From Clostridium sp. (GTDB taxonomy: Bacteria > Bacillota > Clostridia > Clostridiales > Clostridiaceae), in NCBI RefSeq assembly GCF_018372875.1, contig NZ_JAHAIF010000007.1, positions 33,781 through 97,780 of the forward strand: 64,000 bases of DNA. The letters are read 5' to 3'. Positions 27,405-35,476 of this stretch are shown here, piece after piece. Below the pieces are notes generated by a model. The model saw nothing but the letters and a program-made list of their open reading frames with translations, ran no database searches and had not been told where the DNA came from. Position 1 is the first letter of the stretch. Each line of letters starts with the position of its first letter. The translations under genes were made by a program, and so were the position numbers.

Positions 27405-28148
27405 ATGATTGAAACAATACATAATGAAAAGGAAGAAAATAAACTATCTAGAGATGATGTAATGTATGGAATAAAAATGGCTATTCCCATATGTATTGGA
27501 TACATACCTCTTGGAATAGCATCAGGTATTTTATCTCAAAAAGCAGGATTGTCTCCAATTGAAATTGGACTTCTTTCTTTATGCGTATTTGCAGGAAGTG
27601 GACAATTTATAACATCATCTATGCTTATAGCTCAGTCTTCAATGTTTTCTATAATATTTACAACTTTTATAGTTAACTTAAGACACATTTTAATGAGTTC
27701 AACTCTTTCACAGTACTTTAGTAAATGTAATAAAAAGTTTTTATTGTTTTTTTCTCATGAAATAACAGATGAGACTTTTGCTATTAACTTAATGAAGTTT
27801 AAAGAAGGTATATGGAATCCCCATAGGGCTCTGATACTTAATGTAGTTTCTCATTCTACATGGATATTATCTAATATATTAGGTGGAGTTACAGGCTCAA
27901 TATTTAACTTTAATGATACTATAATTAACTTTGTTTTAACTTCTATGTTCATATGTCTTTTATGTCTTCAACTTAAAAGAGGAATATACATTTTATGTGC
28001 TGTTATTTCTGGGTTTACAGCTATTAATCTTTCTTTAATTATGGACAACAACTTATATGTAATTATATCTACCTTGCTATCAGCAACCCTTTGTTACTTT
28101 ATAGAAAAATTCATTAAACTTAGAAAGGGTGTTGAATATGGAAATTAA
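27405..28148 (+). CDS. azlC: Branched-chain amino acid exporter large subunit AzlC
   Basis: AzlC forms, with AzlD, a membrane exporter of branched-chain amino acids and analogues. The 247-residue protein has the family signature GYIPLGIASGILSQKAGLSPIEIGLLSLCVFAGSGQFITSSML and NLRHILMSSTL, with multiple helices. It starts after GGGGGCTTTTAA. It overlaps azlD by 11 nt. Confidence 0.92.
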   Translation: MIETIHNEKEENKLSRDDVMYGIKMAIPICIGYIPLGIASGILSQKAGLSPIEIGLLSLCVFAGSGQFITSSMLIAQSSMFSIIFTTFIVNLRHILMSSTLSQYFSKCNKKFLLFFSHEITDETFAINLMKFKEGIWNPHRALILNVVSHSTWILSNILGGVTGSIFNFNDTIINFVLTSMFICLLCLQLKRGIYILCAVISGFTAINLSLIMDNNLYVIISTLLSATLCYFIEKFIKLRKGVEYGN

Positions 28149-28464
28149 TACAGCTAATGTGCTTTTACTTATACTAGGAATATCTGTATTTACCTATATT
28201 CCTCGTAGTTTACCTATGGTATATCTATCAGGAAAGGAGCTTCCAATGTGGCTTACTGAATGGATGAAGTTTATCCCAGCAGGAATTTTTGCTGCCTTAA
28301 TATGCCCTGGAATTTTCACTGATAATGGTAAATTAAACTTAAGTTTTTCTAACATAGAACTTATGGCATCTATTATTGTTTTATTAATTTCTCTTAAGAA
28401 AAAGTCTTTAGGATTTTCAATTGTAGTAGGAGTCATTACAATAACTATTCTAATGACAATATAA
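28138..28464 (+). CDS. azlD: Branched-chain amino acid exporter small subunit AzlD
   Basis: This small membrane protein of 108 residues has the AzlD pattern (ISVFTYIPRSLPMVYL, then WMKFIPAGIFAALICPGIF, then two helices). The ATG at 28138 lies 6 nt after AAAGGGTG and overlaps the end of azlC; a GTG at 28129 overlaps that site and is less likely. It pairs with AzlC. Confidence 0.9.
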   Translation: MEINTANVLLLILGISVFTYIPRSLPMVYLSGKELPMWLTEWMKFIPAGIFAALICPGIFTDNGKLNLSFSNIELMASIIVLLISLKKKSLGFSIVVGVITITILMTI

Positions 28465-28486
28465 AGGAGCTCAAAAGAGCTCCTTT
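28463..28486. terminator. Bidirectional intrinsic terminator
   Basis: AAAGGAGCTC-AAAA-GAGCTCCTTT separates the converging azlD and hom genes. Confidence 0.88.
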
Positions 28487-29785
28487 TTAATTAAAATCTT
28501 CTATTCTTATCATATTATTAATTTCTTTTACAGATTCCATATCTTTCACTTCATTTATTGCGCCTTGTAACTGTTCTTCATTAGTATAATGAGTTACTAA
28601 AACTAAGCCTACTTCTTCTTCATTTTTAATTCTTCCTCTTTGAATTACAGAACGTAAACTTACTCCATGCTTACCAAATATAGCTGTAATTTCACCAAGG
28701 ACACCTGGTCTGTCTGTTACTGTTGTTCTAATGTAATATCTGCTAGTTATATCATTAATTTCCCCAATTTCTTTATGCCACAAATTATTCTTTTCTACTG
28801 GAAGTCTATTTTCAGTATCTACATCACTTCTTAAAATTGATACTATATCTGCTACCACAGCACTTCCTGTTGGTAAATCACCAGCACCTCTTCCATAAAA
28901 CATTAAATCATCTACTGCATTCCCTTTAATAAATACCGCATTAAAGGAATCATGTACATTTGCTAAAGGATGAGTCTGTGGTATCATTGTTGGATGCACC
29001 CTTAATTGAAGCTTTCCATCAATTTCTTTTGCTATAGCTAATAGCTTAATTACTAACCCAAAATCCTTAGCATATCTAATATCCTTTGAAGTTATCTTAG
29101 TAATTCCTTCCCTGTAAACATCATCTATCTTAACTTTAGTTCCAAAAGCTAAAGAAGATAAAATTACAAGCTTGTATTGAGCATCAAATCCCTCAATATC
29201 AGATGTAGGGTCTGCTTCTGCATACCCCTTTTCTTGTGCTTCTTTTAATACATCACCAAAGTCACTACCTTCAAGCTCCATCTTACTTAAAATGAAATTT
29301 GTTGTACCATTAATTATTCCATATAGCTTTTCAATTTTGTTTGCTGTTAAGCTTTCATTTATAGCTTGAATTATAGGTATACCACCTGCTACACTTGCTT
29401 CATAGTTAAGCATAACCTCTTCTTCATCTGCTTTTTTAAATAACTCATCACCATATGTAGCTAAAAGCATTTTATTAGCTGTTACTATATGCTTCTTTTT
29501 ACTTAATGACTTTAGAATAAAGTCTTTAGCTGGCTCTATGCCTCCCATTACTTCAACTATTATTTTAATAGAATCATCATTTAAGATTTCATCAAAGTTA
29601 GTTGTTATTAACTCTTCTGGGACTTTAACTGCTCTAGCTTTACTAGGATCTCTTACAAGGATTTTTGCAACTTCAACCTGGCATCCTGAACGCTTCATGA
29701 TTTCTTCACCATTCATTTGTAGAATATTCCACACTCCACGTCCAACATTACCTAAACCAAGCAATGCTATTTTTACTTTTTTCAA
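28487..29785 (-). CDS. hom: Homoserine dehydrogenase
   Basis: The enzyme reduces aspartate semialdehyde to homoserine for threonine and methionine. It has an N-terminal NAD(P) fold (LLGLGNVGRGVWNIL), the catalytic region GYAEADPTSDIEGFDAQYKLVIL, and a C-terminal ACT domain (~350-432; IRTTVTDRPGVLGEITAIFGKHGVSLRSVIQ), which usually gives threonine feedback. The start is TTG at 29785, 8 nt after AAGGGGG. It is monocistronic here; thrB, thrC and a T-box leader were not found nearby. Confidence 0.96.
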   Translation of the reverse strand: MKKVKIALLGLGNVGRGVWNILQMNGEEIMKRSGCQVEVAKILVRDPSKARAVKVPEELITTNFDEILNDDSIKIIVEVMGGIEPAKDFILKSLSKKKHIVTANKMLLATYGDELFKKADEEEVMLNYEASVAGGIPIIQAINESLTANKIEKLYGIINGTTNFILSKMELEGSDFGDVLKEAQEKGYAEADPTSDIEGFDAQYKLVILSSLAFGTKVKIDDVYREGITKITSKDIRYAKDFGLVIKLLAIAKEIDGKLQLRVHPTMIPQTHPLANVHDSFNAVFIKGNAVDDLMFYGRGAGDLPTGSAVVADIVSILRSDVDTENRLPVEKNNLWHKEIGEINDITSRYYIRTTVTDRPGVLGEITAIFGKHGVSLRSVIQRGRIKNEEEVGLVLVTHYTNEEQLQGAINEVKDMESVKEINNMIRIEDFN

Positions 29786-29874
29786 TTGATATTCCCCCTT
29801 TTTAGTGTATTTTTAATCCCCAATTTTACATGTTTAAATCCATTATATTATTAATATGGTAAAAATTCCATACC

Positions 29875-30975
29875 TTATGGTGCTTTATTAGGCGTTATTA
29901 TATCATATAGGATAAACGCTCCCAAGAAATAGAACATTCCTACAAATCCTACTGGTGTTATAATTAAGAATAATGCAATTATTATTACTAATGGATTTAA
30001 CCCTAAGAAGGTAGACATTAATTGTTGTTGTAAGAACTGTCTTATTACAACGCATCCAATATACCCTAAAATAATAATTAGTGTTCCTTTGTAGTTTTGC
30101 CCTAACAAAGTTGTTATTCCAACAATTCCATAAACTAAGCCTGCACCAAATATAGGTAGTGCATCTAATACCCCTGTAATAATTGCTATTACTACCGCAT
30201 ACTTTACACCTGCAAATTTGTATATTACAGATGTATAAATTATTATTGCTATCATAATAAGTGCAAAGGCCTTTAGATAACCACCAAATATTTCATTTTT
30301 CTTTTTTCTTAGCCTTCTAATTAACTCAATTCCCTTTTCAGAAAAGGCTCCTTTTAACTTTACTTGTATTACATCTATATCCTTAGTAAAGAAGAAGGTT
30401 GCTATAATTGTTATTATTACCATTACAAATGCAGCTGGAATTGATACTAATATATTTAATAAGTTTTGAACAAATGTAGCTGCAATTGATGTTCCAATGG
30501 ATATTAGTTTAGGTATTAACTCATTTACCTTTTCTAAAATTCCTGAATCTATGTCATTAACATTCTTTAGAAGATTATTTATTTCTAAAGAAGCTGTATT
30601 CATTATATTATTTAATGTATTTTTATCTGTTATGTATGTATAAAAGTTATTTAATTGCTCAGCTATTTTAAACCCTATTATAAATAGTAGAAAAGCTGCT
30701 ACTGCAACAATTGTTATTGTTAAAACCATTGAAACAAATCCATCTGTAAGCTTAAACTTTTTTAATCTTTTATTTATGCATAGGATTCTATTTTTTATTG
30801 GTCTTAAACTCATTGCAATAAGAAGTGCTATTACAAATGGAATTGCATATTTTAATCCCATTGCAAACAATATAAAAAGCACAGTGTATATTAGTAGAAA
30901 CTTAGCTATTCTTTTGCAACTATTTATTAACTCTGGTGAAAAGTACTGAGTAATGCTATCCAAAAAGTTCTTCAT
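29875..30975 (-). CDS. AI-2E family membrane exporter (YtvI-like)
   Basis: The 366-residue protein has seven to eight transmembrane helices in the AI-2E (TqsA/PerM/YtvI) pattern, including a C-terminal GVLDALPIFGAGLVYGIVGI and NPLVIIIALFLIITPVGFVGMFYFLGAFILYDII. Members export autoinducer-2, isoprenoid intermediates or Na+. The substrate here is unknown. The ATG follows GAAAGGAAAGTAAA. Confidence 0.88.
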   Translation of the reverse strand: MKNFLDSITQYFSPELINSCKRIAKFLLIYTVLFILFAMGLKYAIPFVIALLIAMSLRPIKNRILCINKRLKKFKLTDGFVSMVLTITIVAVAAFLLFIIGFKIAEQLNNFYTYITDKNTLNNIMNTASLEINNLLKNVNDIDSGILEKVNELIPKLISIGTSIAATFVQNLLNILVSIPAAFVMVIITIIATFFFTKDIDVIQVKLKGAFSEKGIELIRRLRKKKNEIFGGYLKAFALIMIAIIIYTSVIYKFAGVKYAVVIAIITGVLDALPIFGAGLVYGIVGITTLLGQNYKGTLIIILGYIGCVVIRQFLQQQLMSTFLGLNPLVIIIALFLIITPVGFVGMFYFLGAFILYDIITPNKAP

Positions 30976-31126
30976 TTTACTTTCCTTTCTTATGTTCTTC
31001 TATATTTTATACAGAATTATAGTTTAATTTTTCTAAATTTACAATAGCGTGATATAAAGTTGGAATTTTTATAGATATTTTAAATAAATTTAATAAGGTA
31101 GATGAAAAATTTTTAGGAGTTGTATT

Positions 31127-31888
31127 ATGTTTGATAGTCAATCAATGATTTCATTAGTATTATCATTACTAGCAGGATTATCTACAGTTATAGGTGCATT
31201 TATAGTTTTCTTTTCAAAGTCTTCAAACAAGAAGCTAATCACCTTTGCTCTTGCTTTTTCTGCTGGTGTTATGATTACAATATCTTTTACAGATTTATAT
31301 CCTTCTGCTCAGGAAACCTTAGTTAAGCAGGAAGGGCACTTAATGGGAGTACTGTTATCCTTATTATTTATGATTATAGGAGTTCTTATAGCTTTCTTAA
31401 TAGACCACTTCATTCCTGAAGGAGATAAAAAAAGTGGAGATCTTTATAGAGTAGGCTTTGTTTCTATGATTGCAATTATGCTACATAACTTCCCTGAAGG
31501 TATTGCAACCTTTGTATCAGGTTATCAAAGCACTACTTTAGGTATTTACATTGCAATGGCAATAGCCCTTCATAATATTCCAGAGGGAATCTCTATTGCT
31601 ATGCCAATATACTATTCTACAAATAGTAAAAGTAAAGCCTTTAAGTATACTTTTATATCAGGAATTGCTGAACCTATAGGCGCTTTTTTAGCCTTCTTAT
31701 TTTTAAAACCATTTATTAATGAAATAATTTTAGCTGTTATTTTTGCACTAGTTGCTGGAATTATGCTTTATATAGCATTTCAAGAACTTATTCCAGAGGC
31801 CAGAGTCTATGGCTATAATAAACTATATATTTTTTCATTAATTTTAGGAATTTGTATTATACCAATAAGTCATATCTTCCTTACATGA
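31127..31888 (+). CDS. zupT: ZIP-family metal transporter ZupT
   Basis: This eight-helix importer of zinc and related divalent metals (253 residues) carries both conserved motifs: MLHNFPEGIATFVSGY and ALHNIPEGISIAMPIYYS, whose His and Glu residues bind metal. There is a short polar loop (IPEGDKKSGD) before TM4. The start follows TTTTTAGGAGTTGTATT. Confidence 0.93.
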   Translation: MFDSQSMISLVLSLLAGLSTVIGAFIVFFSKSSNKKLITFALAFSAGVMITISFTDLYPSAQETLVKQEGHLMGVLLSLLFMIIGVLIAFLIDHFIPEGDKKSGDLYRVGFVSMIAIMLHNFPEGIATFVSGYQSTTLGIYIAMAIALHNIPEGISIAMPIYYSTNSKSKAFKYTFISGIAEPIGAFLAFLFLKPFINEIILAVIFALVAGIMLYIAFQELIPEARVYGYNKLYIFSLILGICIIPISHIFLT

Positions 31889-31897
31889 TGATACTTT

Positions 31898-31958
31898 AGG
31901 CTGTATAAAATATCCTCTAAATCTTTTTAAGTTAATTGTTGTTACTTTTATACGGCCT
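31898..31958 (+). terminator. Possible terminator or structured repeat after zupT
   Basis: AGGCTGTATAAAA and TTTTATACGGCCT can pair (one G-T wobble) across a 35-nt loop. The right arm overlaps the last codons of the convergent gene at 31948. A weak terminator is possible. Confidence 0.35.
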
Positions 31959-32826
31959 TTAAATTTTTTATTTCATTTTCTTTTATATAAGAGTCATAGA
32001 TATTCAATGAATATATAAGATCCAGAGATGATATTTCAAAGGTTATTACAAAAATATTTACTAAATATAAGTAATGTACTAAATACTTTGTTGCTATCCC
32101 TCTATAATCTTTCAAAAAGTTTCTAAAGATTTTATTATAGTTTTTCAACACTTCTGATAGTTCTATATTTATCCTATTTTTATCACTTCCATTATGCTTC
32201 TTAGCTATTACATCTAAGTACCTATCTAAATAAGCATTAATATAGGCATCCTTATCAATTTTCTCATAAAATAATTTATTAAAATTTTCAACATTCCATA
32301 TACCAATAGATATTGGCCTGGATATTACATTTTCTCCTGAATCTATTGCTATAACGTTCCAAACATTTTTCCTTTCCTTATTCCTTATTTGCCTTTCGCC
32401 TTTAAAATTTTCTTTAATTAATATCTTAGATATGTGTATATTGTTTTCTAATTTTTCAGCTTCTTTAACTTTTGATAATGAAAATAATATTTTGTGCCTC
32501 CAATAAAATGCTGTTGGCAAACTTATCCCAAGCTCTTTAGAACACTCATTTAGAGTTTTTCTTTGTAACATAAGTTCAATATATTTTAACCAAGTTTCTG
32601 AATTTTTCTTAGAATAATAAAAAGATGTGTTTGTTTTATTAGAAAAAGTTTTCCCACATTCTTTACATCTATATCTCTGTACATTTTTATAGGAGCCAAA
32701 CTTTATTATATTTTCAGACTTACAATGTGGACATTCTGTAATCTTTATATTCCTATATAAATCTATATCAAAAAGTTTATTTAAGTGTATCTCCAAATTT
32801 TTCAAATTCAAATCATATTTTATCAT
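31948..32826 (-). CDS. IS1595-type transposase-like zinc-ribbon protein, probably inactive
   Basis: The 292-residue protein starts with a zinc ribbon (C32-x2-C35...C54-x2-C57; RYRCKECGKTF). A helix-turn-helix-like part (LNECSKELGISLPTAFYWRHKIL) follows, as in IS1595/IS1016-family transposases. The next block should contain the first catalytic aspartate (usually in a DET motif before FKG), but here it reads IHISKILIKENFKGE. So catalysis is doubtful. No terminal inverted repeats or target duplication were noticed around it. It may be a decayed or domesticated transposase. Confidence 0.6.
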   Translation of the reverse strand: MIKYDLNLKNLEIHLNKLFDIDLYRNIKITECPHCKSENIIKFGSYKNVQRYRCKECGKTFSNKTNTSFYYSKKNSETWLKYIELMLQRKTLNECSKELGISLPTAFYWRHKILFSLSKVKEAEKLENNIHISKILIKENFKGERQIRNKERKNVWNVIAIDSGENVISRPISIGIWNVENFNKLFYEKIDKDAYINAYLDRYLDVIAKKHNGSDKNRINIELSEVLKNYNKIFRNFLKDYRGIATKYLVHYLYLVNIFVITFEISSLDLIYSLNIYDSYIKENEIKNLKAV

Positions 32827-33002
32827 TATATATCACCAACTGTAATTCTTAACACTTTTTACAATTTATAAACTTAACAACATTTATCTTTAAAAGAATC
32901 ACATAATTATATTTTATGTATAAACTCCAAATACTTTAGAATAAATAAAACACTCTCGGGGAAAATAATTACGTATCAATGAACATAAGGAGGATTTTTC
33001 AA

Positions 33003-33179
33003 ATGACTCAAAAAGAATTACTTTATCTCGAAGATTTATTGGGTGCCGAAGACCAAGCTAATAAAATATGTTCTGATTTTGCTCAAAAAGCTCAAGATCA
33101 ACAATTTAAAGATCACTTTACCGCATTAGCTACTTATCACAAACAAAATATAGCAAAATTATATGCAATGCTAAAATAG
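33003..33179 (+). CDS. Small coat-associated-like protein, 58 residues
   Basis: A short helical protein (MTQKELLYLEDLLGAEDQAN and on) with a single cysteine. It resembles the small helical proteins that accompany CotF-type spore coat proteins, and it directly precedes one (12-nt gap). The ATG at 33003 follows AAGGAGGATTTTTCAA; an earlier in-frame ATG at 32979 would place the ribosome site inside the gene and is rejected. A coat role is inference. Confidence 0.65.
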   Translation: MTQKELLYLEDLLGAEDQANKICSDFAQKAQDQQFKDHFTALATYHKQNIAKLYAMLK

Positions 33180-33191
33180 GAGGTATCATTA

Positions 33192-33455
33192 ATGAATGGG
33201 TTAACTGATAAAGAACTTATTACTGAAGTTCTTACAACAGAAAAAAACTTAGCTAATCTATACAATACAGCTGTAGAAGAATCATCTACAGAGCCATTAC
33301 ACACAGATTTAAATAGTCAATTAAACCAAGCATTAACAAAACAAAATGAAACCTTTAAATTAATGCAACAAAAAGGCTTATATCAATTAGAACAAGTTCA
33401 ACAACCTGCAATTGATAAAGTTAAGAATAAATTTGCTCAAGCTGCAGGACAATAA
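33192..33455 (+). CDS. CotF-like spore coat protein
   Basis: This 87-residue, wholly helical, glutamine-rich protein (LTDKELITEVLTTEKNLANLYNTAVEESS; KQNETFKLMQQKGLYQLEQVQQPAIDKVKNKF) has the pattern of CotF-family coat proteins: two helices of ferritin-like type, ending with a Gln/Lys-rich tail. Its ribosome site TAGGAGG is 7 nt after the preceding stop. It likely acts in the outer coat. Confidence 0.75.
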   Translation: MNGLTDKELITEVLTTEKNLANLYNTAVEESSTEPLHTDLNSQLNQALTKQNETFKLMQQKGLYQLEQVQQPAIDKVKNKFAQAAGQ

Positions 33456-33486
33456 TAGTATTAACCTTTAAATTATTACTTTTGCC

Positions 33487-33527
33487 AAAAAAGAGGTATG
33501 CATAATCCTCTCGCATACCTCTTTTTT
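33487..33527. terminator. Bidirectional intrinsic terminator
   Basis: AAAAAAGAGGTATGC pairs with GCATACCTCTTTTTT across an 11-nt loop, between the converging coat-like and helicase genes. Confidence 0.88.
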
Positions 33528-33529
33528 TC

Positions 33530-35287
33530 TTATATTCTAACTAATATTTCATTAATTTCTTCACTAATTTTAAGTCTCTCATCATAAATCCATTGAACAT
33601 TAAACTCTAAGTTAAATCCCTTACAGAAAGAATAATACATATTTATCTTCTGATAATAAATCTCTAACTCATCTAATGTTCCACCTAAAATAGTTGGTCT
33701 TGATATAACATCATTTTCAGCTACAAATAATTCATCAACGTAAAATAAGAATTGCTCCATTAACTCATCTGAGGTTACATCAAAAGGTACCTTTAAAAGA
33801 CTCCACTCTATTGTTTCCCTAAGTCTATATTTCTTAAGTCTATCTAAAACAATAATATAATCACTAATATCCATCTTTCTATAATAAGGTAAAGCCTCTT
33901 TCCTTGTACTCCATAATGCTAACTTCTCAATTAAAGGTAACGTCTTTATCCTTAAAATAGCATCTGAAGGGCCTATTACTGCTTCAGTAATAATTTTATC
34001 TTCTCTTAGAAGCTTATCCTTAATAACTTCAGCATTGTTACCAACTGAAGCTACATAACCAACGTCATAAATACCTTGACGTCCTGCCCTACCTGCTATC
34101 TGCTTAACTTCTTGGGAGGTTAAAAATCTAACTTCTTCTCCATCAAACTTTTTAACAGATAAAAATATTATTCTTCTAATTGGAAGATTAACTCCCATGC
34201 CTATAGCATCTGTTGTAATTAATATCTTTGTTTCCTTATTTACAAATTGCTCGTACTGCTTCCTTCTAACCTCAGGTGGTAAATCGCCATATATTAAACT
34301 AGCCTTTATTCCCTTTGATGAATACTCTTCAGCTAATTCTAAAACTCTCTTTTTTGAAAATACTACAATGGCATCACCCTCTTCTACCTCATTATAATTA
34401 AAGGCCTTATCTTGAACCTCAAGGGGTATTCTTCTTTTATACTCTATAATTTCATATGGATCTCCACAATCATTTATGATTTCTTCTAAAATTTCTCTAG
34501 AATTTGATGCACCACACACATGAATTTCCTTAGCTCTCACACCAAGAAGTGCCCTACTCCATGCTGCTCCTCTTTGAGAATCATCAATCATTTGGATTTC
34601 ATCAATTACTGCCACATCATATTGTCTTTTTAAATCAAGTTTTTCAATAGTACAAGATACATGAGTAGCTCCCTCTGTTATTAATTCTTCCTCTCCTGTT
34701 TGAAGGTCGCATAACACTCCCTCATTATTTAACCTTTCATAATTCTCAAGGGCAAGAATTCTAAGAGGTGATAAATATACACCTTTATCACATTCCTTAA
34801 GCCTTTGAATAGCATTATAAGTTTTACCTGTATTAGTGTCTCCAAGGTGAATTACAAACTTTCTTCTCATGCCACGTGCTTCTCTATATTCATCCTTAGG
34901 ATTCTTAGGGAAGTTTTCTTCAAACTCTTCTGAAACCATCTTTGGAATATGTTGTTTAGTTAAAACAGTCATTATACCTGAGTTCAAAAGACTATTATAG
35001 TTTCCTCTCACAACTTGATAATAATCAAAATCGCAATTGTTTTTCTTATTATAGTTTTCTAGTATTTTTTTAGCTATGTATTCTAGTAATTCTTCATATC
35101 TTTCTAATAAATCCTTATACTCTTTAAACCCTTCATTCTTCATTCCCATAAGAAGAAGTATTTTCTTTCTAACTGTAGATTCATGTTCCATTAATGCTCC
35201 ACCCTTTGAGTGATGAGCTATTTCTTCTATTTGATTAATTTGACTTTTCAGCTTTTTAAATTCTCTTTGAGATGCATTTTTTTTCAT
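33530..35287 (-). CDS. SUV3-like superfamily 2 RNA helicase
   Basis: The 585-residue protein has an ATP-binding GDTNTGKT motif, a DEIQM box (DEXH type), the ITTDAIGMGVNLPIRRIIFLSVKKF region and QIAGRAGRQG (motif VI). This is the pattern of SUV3/Ski2-like helicases, which in mitochondria act in RNA decay. A coiled N-terminal region (~1-140) precedes the helicase core. Bacterial members are little studied; an RNA-processing role is inferred. The ATG follows AGGAGGAAAGGC. Confidence 0.88.
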   Translation of the reverse strand: MKKNASQREFKKLKSQINQIEEIAHHSKGGALMEHESTVRKKILLLMGMKNEGFKEYKDLLERYEELLEYIAKKILENYNKKNNCDFDYYQVVRGNYNSLLNSGIMTVLTKQHIPKMVSEEFEENFPKNPKDEYREARGMRRKFVIHLGDTNTGKTYNAIQRLKECDKGVYLSPLRILALENYERLNNEGVLCDLQTGEEELITEGATHVSCTIEKLDLKRQYDVAVIDEIQMIDDSQRGAAWSRALLGVRAKEIHVCGASNSREILEEIINDCGDPYEIIEYKRRIPLEVQDKAFNYNEVEEGDAIVVFSKKRVLELAEEYSSKGIKASLIYGDLPPEVRRKQYEQFVNKETKILITTDAIGMGVNLPIRRIIFLSVKKFDGEEVRFLTSQEVKQIAGRAGRQGIYDVGYVASVGNNAEVIKDKLLREDKIITEAVIGPSDAILRIKTLPLIEKLALWSTRKEALPYYRKMDISDYIIVLDRLKKYRLRETIEWSLLKVPFDVTSDELMEQFLFYVDELFVAENDVISRPTILGGTLDELEIYYQKINMYYSFCKGFNLEFNVQWIYDERLKISEEINEILVRI

Positions 35288-35420
35288 GCCTTTCCTCCTA
35301 CTTATTAACCTATTACATAATTATACAATACTTCTTCTATTATTTTAATTTATATCCTATATATTTATATTTTTAAACTCTAATACCTGCCTTTTTATTT
35401 TTCCCCCTAATATCTTTACC

Positions 35421-35460
35421 AAAAAAATACCGCATATTCGTTGAATAATACGGTATTTTA
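35421..35460 (-). terminator. Intrinsic terminator
   Basis: AAAATACCG pairs with CGGTATTTT around a smaller TATTC/GAATA stem. It lies 17 nt below the stop of the LPxTG gene and is followed by a T-run on the minus strand. Confidence 0.83.
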
Positions 35461-35476
35461 ATAGTTAATTTTATTT

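Noticed and set aside
28487..29874. T-box or threonine riboswitch for hom
   Set aside because: The 90-nt leader before hom shows no T-box core or specifier loop.
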